IMG/VR virus record: IMGVR_UViG_3300035034_000730
Coordinates: 1-29,633 of that record
Direction: 5' to 3' (one strand)
Length of the DNA stretch: 29,633 nt
Origin: a virus
Shown: one piece after another, positions 15,135 to 21,543 of the stretch
How the letters are laid out: every line of letters starts with the position of its first letter
How positions within the stretch are numbered: position 1 is the first letter of the stretch
Position numbers and translations under genes: made by a program
The notes under the pieces: generated by a model
Database searches by the model: none
Told to the model about the DNA's origin: nothing
What the model saw: only the letters and a program-made list of their open reading frames with translations

Positions 15135-15200
15135 GGGGGGCTTCCCCCCGTGGCCCCCGGTATGTGTGCATGTGGCCCCCGGTATGTGTACCTCCGGGGT
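15135..15200 (+). repeat. GC-rich hairpin and 22-base direct repeats
   Basis: Five bases after the stop region, GGGGGG-CTT-CCCCCC (15135-15149) makes a tight hairpin. Two copies of GTGGCCCCCGGTATGTGT follow at 15150-15167 and 15172-15189, 22 bases apart start to start. The second copy can also pair its CCCCGG with CCGGGG (ending 15199). This is very GC-rich against an AT-rich background and lies just upstream of the TATATTTG box. It has no T tract, so it is not a classic terminator. Confidence 0.75.
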
Positions 15201-15203
15201 GTG

Positions 15204-15232
15204 TATATTTGTTAACTAAAAACCATAATACT
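15204..15232 (+). promoter_or_regulatory. Promoter/leader cassette 2 with TATATTTG
   Basis: TATATTTG (15204-15211) matches the Bacteroidota -7 consensus TAnnTTTG. It is followed by a 21-base leader ending AAAACCATAATACT before ATG, nearly the same as in cassette 1. The GC-rich dyad ends four bases upstream of the box. No TTTG -33 element at the usual spacing is visible, so activation may depend on a phage factor. Confidence 0.45.
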
Positions 15233-15589
15233 ATGGAACATAAAAAAATGTCTAGTAGATTATTTGCAATATCTGGTATCATACTCATCTCTATGGCCTT
15301 GGTTTTACTGGGGTATGGGGGAGTTATACAATGGTCACCAGTCCTTTTATTAGGTCTGTCCGGCATAGGACTTATTATTCTGGCATGTGTAAACACCAGG
15401 TTCTTAATCATGAATACCAAGCATAATAATTACAGTAGTGCTTTATTTAGTCACTATACAGCTGATAGCTATTATGCTCTGTTCGGGATTCAATGGCTTA
15501 AGGGTGAACTATATGTTAATATCTTATGGGTAGAGTTTAAGTTCTGCTCAATGAATGATAAATCCTTCTCAATTGATATAGAATGGTAA
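15233..15589 (+). CDS. Small membrane protein with two TM segments, 118 aa
   Basis: The start is ATG at 15233, right after the conserved leader; the frame is open further upstream to 15056, but that part overlaps the preceding gene and the GC repeats and does not look coding. Residues about 9-32 (ending LLGYGGVIQW) and 34-53 (LLLGLSGIGLIILACV) are two hydrophobic helices joined by a short turn, so the protein probably sits as a hairpin in the inner membrane. The C-terminal 60 residues are polar and aromatic. As an early membrane protein it could be a superinfection-exclusion or host-takeover factor; that is inference. It lacks holin context such as an endolysin neighbour. Confidence 0.65.
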   Translation: MEHKKMSSRLFAISGIILISMALVLLGYGGVIQWSPVLLLGLSGIGLIILACVNTRFLIMNTKHNNYSSALFSHYTADSYYALFGIQWLKGELYVNILWVEFKFCSMNDKSFSIDIEW

Positions 15590-15728
15590 TAGGGGCTAAT
15601 AAGTTCATCTTTATCCCCTTGATTGTGAGGGGGTTAGCACCCCATCGAGATATTTAAGGCAATATTGCCACAAATCATAACCACACATAGAAGATATAAT
15701 ACTTTCCTGTATTACTTGTCTGAAATAT

Positions 15729-15775
15729 GAGGGTTGATTGCAGTTTTTATATGGGGTATTCCTGCAATCTCCCTC
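15729..15775 (+). other. 13-bp stem hairpin before the 60-residue gene
   Basis: GAGGG-TT-GATTGCAG (15729-15743) pairs with CTGCAATC-T-CCCTC (15762-15775): 8 perfect pairs, a small internal loop, then 5 more, around an 18-base loop. It is followed by TATTTCT, not a strong T tract. It may be a weak terminator, an operator or a leader RNA structure. Confidence 0.55.
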
Positions 15776-15781
15776 TATTTC

Positions 15782-15817
15782 TACCTTCGTTATTGTTAAT
15801 TCTTAAACCTTATCACT
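15782..15817 (+). promoter_or_regulatory. Promoter/leader cassette 3
   Basis: TACCTTCG (15782-15789) fits TAnnTTyG, and TTATTG follows three bases into the leader. The leader ends CTTAAACCTTATCACT before ATG, a diverged version of the leaders at 14788 and 15233. The hairpin at 15729-15775 takes the place of the GC hairpins of the other two cassettes. Confidence 0.35.
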
Positions 15818-16000
15818 ATGAAACATGAAAATACATTTAACCTATGGCTTGCTGAGAAAGAGAATGAGCTGAACATTAAATTCGCAGAGACCGGCATGGA
15901 TCGAGAGGCGGACTTTGATTGGGACGCTGCGGTTGAGGCCGAGTGGGAAATGGATCAGGAACGTGACGCTGACGGCTATACACAAAACACGGAGTCTTAA
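15818..16000 (+). CDS. Small acidic protein, 60 aa
   Basis: The protein is highly acidic and probably mostly helical (FNLWLAEKENELNIKF, then WDAAVEAEWEMDQERDADG). It has no Cys and no membrane segment. ATG follows the third leader cassette and the gene ends 34 bases before an intrinsic terminator, so it forms its own transcription unit. Small acidic early phage proteins often mimic DNA or bind host polymerase; here that is only a possibility. Confidence 0.65.
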   Translation: MKHENTFNLWLAEKENELNIKFAETGMDREADFDWDAAVEAEWEMDQERDADGYTQNTES

Positions 16001-16034
16001 TCAAGGTCTTTAGTGTTTTGGACCAGATTATAAG

Positions 16035-16067
16035 AGGGTCACCTTTCTATTGATGGTGGCCCTTTTT
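16035..16067 (+). terminator. Intrinsic terminator after the 60-residue gene
   Basis: AGGGTCACC and GGTGGCCCT form a 9-bp stem with one G-U pair and an 11-base loop, followed by five T (16063-16067). It closes the early unit and separates it from the gene at 16265. Confidence 0.82.
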
Positions 16068-16226
16068 ATAAACTTTACTCGCTAAAACCTACTAGCGATT
16101 ATAAATTAGAAGTCCATAGTAATATGTGACCAGTGTACCCTTGAAATGCCATTTAAGAGGGATTATTACACTGAGGAGTTGGCAGCTTGACCCTAGACTT
16201 TCATTGTGGTTTTGTCTGGGGTGCTA

Positions 16227-16242
16227 GTCTCAATATTGAGAC
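16227..16242. promoter_or_regulatory. Perfect 16-base palindrome, candidate operator
   Basis: GTCTCAATATTGAGAC is a perfect palindrome ending 22 bases before the ATG at 16265. TTTG at 16211-16214 lies upstream and TATTG (16234-16238) falls inside it, so it may overlap the -7 box of the only promoter possible after the terminator at 16035-16067. It fits a dimeric repressor site and autoregulation; it could also act as an RNA hairpin in the leader. Confidence 0.55.
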
Positions 16243-16264
16243 AATTTCAAAACACTTTTTAATC

Positions 16265-16909
16265 ATGGCTAAAGAAACTGAAAAACAGAAGCCTGTTAAA
16301 CCCATTAAGACAGTAACATCTACAGAGGGAATTATTGCCTCGTATATGCCTGTGACTGTTGATAATGTGGGTATTATCGAGGGTGTCCGTAAGGACGGCA
16401 CTCCATTTAGTAACCCTAATGTATTCCGGGCGCAGTTGCGTCAGGTAGTGCAGAAGGAGTACCCGGCAACCCGGGTAGAGACAAAGATGCGTAGTAATAT
16501 CTTTGCAGCGGATGAGTTCGGGTCTGGTAATGCATACGAGGAAAAGCGTGTTGCATGGATACCAGTACCTAAAGGGACTAGTAAGGCAGAAGTAGAGAAA
16601 CGCCTTGCTCAATTAAGTAATCCTACTCTTTACAGAGTACTGGATGACGAGCCCATCCTTGACAGCTCAGATGATCAGGCTATTAAGAATGGTCTTATTG
16701 ACATCCAGGATATCGCTGAAAACCAATTGGCGATAAATCCTGAGACAGAGGAACCACTCTTGTTTCAAGGACGTACTTTCTTCCGTAGAGTATTTTTCTC
16801 TAAAAATTGGAAGAATGATATTGACAACCGCCAGCATGAGCGTGTATCTGTAGCAGATGCTGCTAAGGCTGACGATCCGTCTGTCCCTCGTTATCAAGTG
16901 GCACAGTAA
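16265..16909 (+). CDS. Hypothetical protein, 214 aa, own regulated unit
   Basis: I start at ATG 16265 (MAKETEKQKPVKPIK); the frame is open to a TTG at 16187, but that would read through the palindrome and gives no plausible protein. The N-terminus is Lys/Pro-rich. The rest is mixed alpha/beta with VRKDGTPFSNPNVFRAQLRQ, a Gly/Ser loop (DEFGSGNAYEEKR), an acidic patch (DDEPILDSSDDQ) and aromatic RTFFRRVFFSKNW. Terminators on both sides and a palindrome in the leader suggest strong, separately controlled expression. A nucleic-acid-binding role is plausible from the basic aromatic C-terminal strand, but I do not recognise the family. Confidence 0.7.
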   Translation: MAKETEKQKPVKPIKTVTSTEGIIASYMPVTVDNVGIIEGVRKDGTPFSNPNVFRAQLRQVVQKEYPATRVETKMRSNIFAADEFGSGNAYEEKRVAWIPVPKGTSKAEVEKRLAQLSNPTLYRVLDDEPILDSSDDQAIKNGLIDIQDIAENQLAINPETEEPLLFQGRTFFRRVFFSKNWKNDIDNRQHERVSVADAAKADDPSVPRYQVAQ

Positions 16910-16917
16910 TCTATGTC

Positions 16918-17187
16918 ATGTCAGATAGAAGGGCAGAAGTTGCCCCTTTAGAGGGGTGGCGTACTTCTGATGGTGAGCTTATTCCTTTTAATGAGATGTC
17001 CCTGGAGCATGTACAACGTGCTTTCAAATCTGTTCAAGTATCTATACTTAAACATGATAGGAAGATTATCACGTTGTTCAGATTGCTCAATCTCCTGGAG
17101 GATGAGGCTGATCGCAGAGGCGAGCAGCTAGAGGAGCCTGATCTTACGAGTGGCAATGCCAATCTTCGTAAGGTTTACGAGGCTTAA
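16918..17187 (+). CDS. Hypothetical helical protein, 89 aa
   Basis: It follows the 214-residue gene after eight bases and is the last gene before the terminator at 17196. The sequence is helical: SLEHVQRAFKSVQVSILKHD, then KIITLFRLLNLLEDEADRRG, which could be an amphipathic coiled coil. ATG at 16918 is used; another ATG at 16913 is out of frame. It probably works with or regulates the preceding protein. No family is recognised. Confidence 0.62.
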   Translation: MSDRRAEVAPLEGWRTSDGELIPFNEMSLEHVQRAFKSVQVSILKHDRKIITLFRLLNLLEDEADRRGEQLEEPDLTSGNANLRKVYEA

Positions 17188-17195
17188 CTAGTCAC

Positions 17196-17234
17196 AAGAC
17201 CTGCATACTGTAATAGTGTGCAGGTCTTTTTTTT
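17196..17234 (+). terminator. Strong intrinsic terminator before the replication operon
   Basis: AAGACCTGCA and TGCAGGTCTT make a perfect 10-bp stem around a 13-base loop, followed by a run of T (17227-17234). It begins eight bases after the stop of the 89-residue gene. The next ORF starts only 24 bases later. Confidence 0.92.
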
Positions 17235-17258
17235 ATCTTAACCACTAAATGTGTACGC

Positions 17259-17405
17259 ATGGAATTAGTAATCATTATGGAAGATACACTGAAACAATTA
17301 GAGTCAGAGATTATTCAGGAGATATTGAATAGTGGTAAGTGCATTCCTCGTAAAGAGGATATTGAACGACTATGGTATGTAAAGATTGAATATGGTAAAG
17401 ATTGA
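17259..17405 (+). CDS. Small ORF upstream of DNA polymerase, 48 aa
   Basis: ATG at 17259 opens a 48-residue frame (MELVIIMEDTLKQLESEI, ending VKIEYGKD); M7 at 17277 is an alternative. The product is an amphipathic helix followed by a basic patch. Its TGA (17403-17405) is two bases before the polymerase ATG, inside the second copy of a 16-base tandem repeat, so it could couple polymerase translation. It may be a leader peptide rather than a functional protein. Confidence 0.45.
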   Translation: MELVIIMEDTLKQLESEIIQEILNSGKCIPRKEDIERLWYVKIEYGKD

Positions 17406-17412
17406 ATATGGT
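17381..17412 (+). repeat. 16-base tandem duplication over the polymerase start
   Basis: AAAGATTGAATATGGT occurs twice back to back (17381-17396 and 17397-17412). The second copy contains the polymerase ATG and the stop of the 48-residue ORF; the first copy contains a decoy ATG in another frame. It looks like a recent replication-slippage duplication. Confidence 0.85.
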
Positions 17413-19456
17413 AAAACTAATAACGAACAGAGTACATCCACAACTTAAGAATGTTGAGACAGCTACTCTTAAAGAATTACTAGATCATGCTGCTCAGTGT
17501 GATCTCATACAACTGGACACAGAGACCACATCGCTGGATTTTTTAAGATGCCTCTTACTTATTGTGTCCATTGGCGTAGAGGATACCCAATATGTGATCG
17601 ATGCCGTGAACTTTGATATCCATCAATTAACTCCTCTAATGGAGCACGAACTTATCGGACATAATATTCTCTACGACTACTGCGTGTTAAGACACAGAGG
17701 ATTGAAAATGAATCGTGTATATGATACCATGGTGGCTGAACAGCGCATTCGTAAGGGTGTAATGCCGCCTGAGAATAATCTGGATGAAACTGCCCGGCGT
17801 CGTGTAGGTGTGTCAGTTCCGAAGGAACGTCGTTCTTTATTTCAGTACTTAAATAGTAACAATACATATACCTATAGTATGATTGACTATGCTGCTGGGG
17901 ACGTTAGATACCTTGTTAATATACGTGAACAACAGATAGAATTATTACAATACCATAAGATAGATAATTTCTTCGTTGGTGTAGAGATGCCTCTTATACC
18001 TATACTAGGTGATGCTATGGTCACAGGTATCAACTTTGATAAGGAACTATGGCTTAAGACCTACTACGACAATCGTAAACATCGTGATGAACTTGAGCTT
18101 GAGATGGATAAGATTGTGAAGGACTGGGAGATCAGGATAGGTGACTACAAGGTAACCGGTAAGTATGTAAGAGATAGGAAGAAGTCCTACTCTGAACAGG
18201 CTACCCTGTTTGGTGTACCACTAGCTGAGACTGTGAATGAGAATAAGGGTAACATCAATTATAACTCCTCTGATCAATTGAAGGATTTATTCTACTTAAT
18301 GGATGAAGAACCACCTACAACATGGAGTAAGCAGAAGCGTGAGGAGGTAGATACTGTAGGTTCTGAATTTCTTGAGCAGTGGTTGTATGATAATCCAGAT
18401 AGTCTTATGCACGAGTTTGTGACTAAACTACTGGAGTTTAAAACATATCAGAAGGCCACTAGTGATTTCGGTCGTAAGTACCTGGAGAAGTACGTGCGTA
18501 CAAATGGACGTATCTATACATGGTACAAGTCAAATACTACAGTTACTGGTCGGTTATCATCAGGCGCTACAGAGGCTGGATTCATAAATTCTCAGCAGAT
18601 ACCTAAGTTGAATAAGTACCGGCATGCATTTATTGCAGATCCAGGACATGTGATTATGACGATTGATTTATCTGGAGCTGAACTGATTATACTCGGCTCT
18701 CTGGCTGTTGATCATATATTACTAGAGCTACAAGCTCAGGATATACATAGTCACCTGGCTACTCAATGTTATAAGGCTATACTCTCCAGAGCATCTAAAT
18801 CTAAGATGATAGATTATCTGGGCTCAAGTAAGTATAAGGCTACTGAGGCTGATTACAAGGAGGTGAGTAAAGCATTGAAAGATGGTACGTTTGCTATAAG
18901 CAAGGAATACCGTAAGGATTTAAGGGATGATTTCAAGAATGTGGTGTATGGTACAGCATATGGTGCTGGTGTGAAGAAGATTGCTGAAACATTAAATGTA
19001 CAGCAAGGGGACGCACAGATAGTATTGGACACCCTTAAAGCAGAACTCCCTATTACCTTTTCCTTCCTGGAAGCCAATGCGAAGAAGGGAGTAGAGGAGG
19101 GTAAGATTGTCTTCAATACCCGGAGTAATAATTTTAGATGGTTCAGTAAGATTGTAATGGGACAGTATGTGAGTAAGTCAGAGCGATTTAAGATAGAACG
19201 TGACTGTAAGAATTCACCTATCCAAGGCACTCAAGCTGATATGGTAAAGGAGGCTATCGTACGTACTGCTGAACAAGTACCAGAGGCAGAGTTATTATTG
19301 CAGGTACATGATGAGGGTGTGTATCAACTACCTGAAGATAAGGCGGAGAAATTAGCTCCTAAGATTCAGATTATCTGGAATGATGCTGCGTCATCCTATT
19401 TAAACGGTTTTCGGATGAATTCAGAATATGATCTATTACCTTACTGGAATAAATAA
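17408..19456 (+). CDS. Family A DNA polymerase with 3'-5' exonuclease, 682 aa
   Basis: From ATG 17408 (a TTG six bases earlier is less likely) the proofreading domain shows Exo I D37/E39 (QLDTETTSL), Exo II N86 and D90 (GHNILYDYC), and Exo III Y161/D165 (YAAGDVRYL). The polymerase domain shows motif A D420/E425 (IDLSGAEL), motif B R506, K510, Y514, Y518 in the R-x3-K-x3-Y-x3-YG spacing, and motif C H634-D635-E636 (LQVHDEGV). All catalytic residues are present. Tyr at the position equal to Taq F667 is as in T7 polymerase, a residue known to weaken discrimination against dideoxynucleotides. No 5'-3' exonuclease domain is present. It is the main replicative polymerase of the following operon. 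Confidence 0.96.
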   Translation: MVKLITNRVHPQLKNVETATLKELLDHAAQCDLIQLDTETTSLDFLRCLLLIVSIGVEDTQYVIDAVNFDIHQLTPLMEHELIGHNILYDYCVLRHRGLKMNRVYDTMVAEQRIRKGVMPPENNLDETARRRVGVSVPKERRSLFQYLNSNNTYTYSMIDYAAGDVRYLVNIREQQIELLQYHKIDNFFVGVEMPLIPILGDAMVTGINFDKELWLKTYYDNRKHRDELELEMDKIVKDWEIRIGDYKVTGKYVRDRKKSYSEQATLFGVPLAETVNENKGNINYNSSDQLKDLFYLMDEEPPTTWSKQKREEVDTVGSEFLEQWLYDNPDSLMHEFVTKLLEFKTYQKATSDFGRKYLEKYVRTNGRIYTWYKSNTTVTGRLSSGATEAGFINSQQIPKLNKYRHAFIADPGHVIMTIDLSGAELIILGSLAVDHILLELQAQDIHSHLATQCYKAILSRASKSKMIDYLGSSKYKATEADYKEVSKALKDGTFAISKEYRKDLRDDFKNVVYGTAYGAGVKKIAETLNVQQGDAQIVLDTLKAELPITFSFLEANAKKGVEEGKIVFNTRSNNFRWFSKIVMGQYVSKSERFKIERDCKNSPIQGTQADMVKEAIVRTAEQVPEAELLLQVHDEGVYQLPEDKAEKLAPKIQIIWNDAASSYLNGFRMNSEYDLLPYWNK

Positions 19457-19463
19457 TTAACAG

Positions 19464-19486
19464 GTGTTAGAAATTTCCTCTGACAC
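19464..19486 (+). other. Hairpin between polymerase and next gene
   Basis: GTGTTAGA, loop AATTTCC, TCTGACAC gives an 8-bp RNA stem with one U-G pair, seven bases after the polymerase stop. It is followed by AACAAAG, so it is not a terminator. It could protect or process the mRNA between polymerase and downstream genes. Confidence 0.45.
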
Positions 19487-19501
19487 AACAAAGAGTAAAC
19501 T

Positions 19502-19885
19502 ATGAGTAAATCAAAAGTAGGGGTAGCTCTTGTAAAAGAAGCATGTCCTATATGTGCTAGATTATATGATGGGCCTATCCTGATAAACACACGATTGACC
19601 GAGGCTCGTGCTGAGGAAGTAGAGGAGATGCATGGGAAGACGATTGGTATGATGGATAAACCTTGTGAAGAATGTCAGGAATTGATGAATACCGGATTTT
19701 TATTAATTGGTTATGATGAGAGTAAGACTGATGATGAGTCTAATCCATATCGAACCGGTTGTGTATGGGTAATCCCACATGAAGTTGCAATGAAGATATT
19801 TAACGCAGACCTGAGTGCAGGTGTAGCATTTATAGATACAGAAACAGCAGAACATTTAAAATTACCTATGTCGAATACCTCATAA
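19502..19885 (+). CDS. Cys-motif protein in the replication operon, 127 aa
   Basis: Two CxxC pairs (CPIC at residues 15-18 and CEEC at 55-58) could form one zinc ribbon. The segment between them is helical (TEARAEEVEEMHGKTIG). The C-terminal half is a beta-type domain with YRTGCVWVIPHEVAMKIF and a third, isolated Cys. Its place directly after the polymerase suggests a DNA-metabolism accessory or zinc-binding adaptor. The family is not recognised with certainty; similar small CxxC proteins occur in replication blocks of other Bacteroidota phages. Confidence 0.7.
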   Translation: MSKSKVGVALVKEACPICARLYDGPILINTRLTEARAEEVEEMHGKTIGMMDKPCEECQELMNTGFLLIGYDESKTDDESNPYRTGCVWVIPHEVAMKIFNADLSAGVAFIDTETAEHLKLPMSNTS

Positions 19886-19906
19886 TTACTTAATTAACAA
19901 TTAATT

Positions 19907-20176
19907 ATGGACATTTTTAAACATACAGACGGGTTCTACACAGGTAGGGCTCTGCTGCGCCGTGGTCTCATCGTATGTTATAATTGTGGTGAGCTATGGC
20001 CTAAGGATAATGCAAAGTTCAAGGAAGCTGTATGTACATGTGGAGAGGATCTAATGTTTATTCGAGAGGCTTATGCCAAGGACGTTGCTATTAAATCATT
20101 TTCCATAAAAGATATTATCAATGACAAAAACGGAAAAGCAGACCCAATTTCAAGAGCTGTGGGTGAAGTCGGATAG
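19907..20176 (+). CDS. Small zinc-finger-like protein, 89 aa
   Basis: Residues 24-27 (CYNCGELWP) and 43-45 (CTCGED) give a C-x2-C ... C-x-C set typical of a small zinc ribbon. A basic RRG segment precedes it. The C-terminal 30 residues are overlapped for 56 bases by the start of the SF2 helicase in another frame. It may assist the helicase or bind nucleic acid. It ends in TAG, which shows that TAG is a normal stop in this phage. Confidence 0.65.
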   Translation: MDIFKHTDGFYTGRALLRRGLIVCYNCGELWPKDNAKFKEAVCTCGEDLMFIREAYAKDVAIKSFSIKDIINDKNGKADPISRAVGEVG

Positions 20177-21413
20177 TAATGATTATGGAAAATCACCTGC
20201 CGGCACACTGCAAGCAGCCACAGGGTTTGGTAAGACCAGGATTGCGCTTAATGTTATCAGAGATATGAATGAGCGTAATCCTGATTTTACTACTCTGATT
20301 ATCGTACCTACCAGGCATCTCAAAAATCAGTGGGAGGAGCAGGTAAGTGAACGGAAACTTAACAATGTAATAGTAGGTGTAATAAACACATATTGTAAAC
20401 AGATTAATCAGACTGACCTATTGGTACTGGACGAGATCCATAACTATGCAGCCCCTGAATTCTATAATCTGTTGAAGCATAGTCACTACAATTTTATACT
20501 AGGATTGACTGCTACTATTGAGCGACATGATGATAACCATTATATGCTGGAGCGTCATGCTCCGATAGTAATGAATATCACATTAGAGGAGTGTAGGAGG
20601 AATGGCTGGGTAAGTGAGTTCAAAGTCTACAATGTCAAGCTTAAGTTAGGAGATGTAGATAAGGAGATGTACCGTAGTATGGATAAGAAGTACCACTACC
20701 ACTTCTCCATATTTGAGCACAATTTTGATGTGGCTATGAAGTGCTTAATGAATGGTCCATTCAGAAAGAATTATGCAAGTAGGATGGGATACAGCCCTAC
20801 TGATATAGGTATGCATGCTGCTCAGTGGAATCGGTTAATGCATGCTCGTAAACAATTCATTTACAGTGCTCCATCTAAGATACAGGCTGTCAGAGAATTG
20901 ATATTGAAGTTCCCGGACAAGAAAGTGATTACATTCTCTCAATCTATTGACTTTGCGGATCAACTCACCGAGGAGTTAGGGGATGTAGCTGTATCCTACC
21001 ACTCTAATATGGAGACTCGTATGATAGATGGTAAGAAATTTGGAAAGACCAGATTGAAACGACTGGCTTTGAAGAAATTCCAGGACAATCGTTATAAAGT
21101 ACGTGTGATAAATACAGCCAAGGCTCTTGATGAAGGATTTGATGTAGAGGATATCGATATGGCAATAGTGGCATCATCGACATCTTCTAAGCGTCAGAAT
21201 ATTCAGAGAACTGGTCGGGCAGTAAGGTATGTAGAGGATAAAGTGGCTGTAATTGTTAACCTATATCTCCCGAATACACGTGATGAATCATGGCTTAAAT
21301 CACGTCAAACCCGAGATGTAAAACCTATTTATACAGATGACCTCAACGACATCACATTTGATCCTGCTCAGAGAGAAAATTCTAAGCATGAGAAACGATT
21401 TCAACTGTTCTGA
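20121..21413 (+). CDS. SF2 DEAD/DEAH-type helicase, 430 aa
   Basis: Motifs are in canonical order: motif I ATGFGKT (33-39), Ia IIVPTRHL (60-67), II DEIH (104-107), III GLTAT (128-132), IV-type KKVITFSQS (267-274), V near INTAKALDEGFDV (330-342) and VI QRTGRAVR (362-369). This matches the RecG/RapA/Type III-restriction-like branch of SF2 phage helicases. The domain between motifs III and IV is short and Lys/His-rich. It probably unwinds or remodels DNA during replication or recombination. ATG at 20121 overlaps the upstream zinc-finger gene by 56 bases; no later Met precedes motif I, so the start is needed. Confidence 0.93.
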   Translation: MTKTEKQTQFQELWVKSDSNDYGKSPAGTLQAATGFGKTRIALNVIRDMNERNPDFTTLIIVPTRHLKNQWEEQVSERKLNNVIVGVINTYCKQINQTDLLVLDEIHNYAAPEFYNLLKHSHYNFILGLTATIERHDDNHYMLERHAPIVMNITLEECRRNGWVSEFKVYNVKLKLGDVDKEMYRSMDKKYHYHFSIFEHNFDVAMKCLMNGPFRKNYASRMGYSPTDIGMHAAQWNRLMHARKQFIYSAPSKIQAVRELILKFPDKKVITFSQSIDFADQLTEELGDVAVSYHSNMETRMIDGKKFGKTRLKRLALKKFQDNRYKVRVINTAKALDEGFDVEDIDMAIVASSTSSKRQNIQRTGRAVRYVEDKVAVIVNLYLPNTRDESWLKSRQTRDVKPIYTDDLNDITFDPAQRENSKHEKRFQLF

Positions 21414-21543
21414 TATTGAGCAGATTCAAGTAACGTTGTTTCATGAGTTCGGAGATGAGTACCCTGAGGAAAATATCCTCAGAGCCATTGAAGAATTGAG
21501 TATTGATAAGAAAATCGAAGATTATGATAGTGGACGTTACTGA
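21388..21543 (+). CDS. Small hypothetical protein, 51 aa
   Basis: I start at ATG 21388 (MRNDFNCSDIEQIQVTLFHE), overlapping the helicase by 26 bases; a longer version from 21337 would overlap more. The protein is acidic and helical (NILRAIEELSIDKKIEDYD), perhaps a small wHTH-like or helicase-partner protein. Its end overlaps the next gene by 20 bases. Function unknown. Confidence 0.5.
   Translation: MRNDFNCSDIEQIQVTLFHEFGDEYPEENILRAIEELSIDKKIEDYDSGRY

Larger units (their letters stand above)
15590..15817 (+). other. Noncoding spacer with several dyads, 228 bp
   Basis: No gene is visible. It contains GGGGT-TAGC-ACCCC near 15631-15644, a perfect 12-base palindrome GGCAATATTGCC at 15658-15669, the long hairpin at 15729-15775 and a third leader cassette at 15782-15817. 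The density of dyads suggests a control region or a structured RNA rather than filler. Confidence 0.55.

Noticed and set aside
15056-15232. Extension of the membrane-protein frame upstream of 15233
   Set aside because: It overlaps the 113-residue gene and GC repeats out of frame and skips the conserved leader; the ATG at 15233 is better.
16187-16264. TTG start that would add 26 residues to the 214-residue protein
   Set aside because: It would translate through the palindrome and gives no plausible N-terminus; ATG 16265 is preferred.
14435-16264. tRNA genes or CRISPR array in the noncoding regions
   Set aside because: No cloverleaf with a CCA-type acceptor or T-loop GTTCRA pattern and no regular repeat-spacer series was visible; the only tandem unit is the pair at 15150-15189.
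17249-17332. 27-residue ORF from ATG 17249
   Set aside because: It overlaps the longer 48-residue ORF in another frame and has no supporting coupling to the polymerase.
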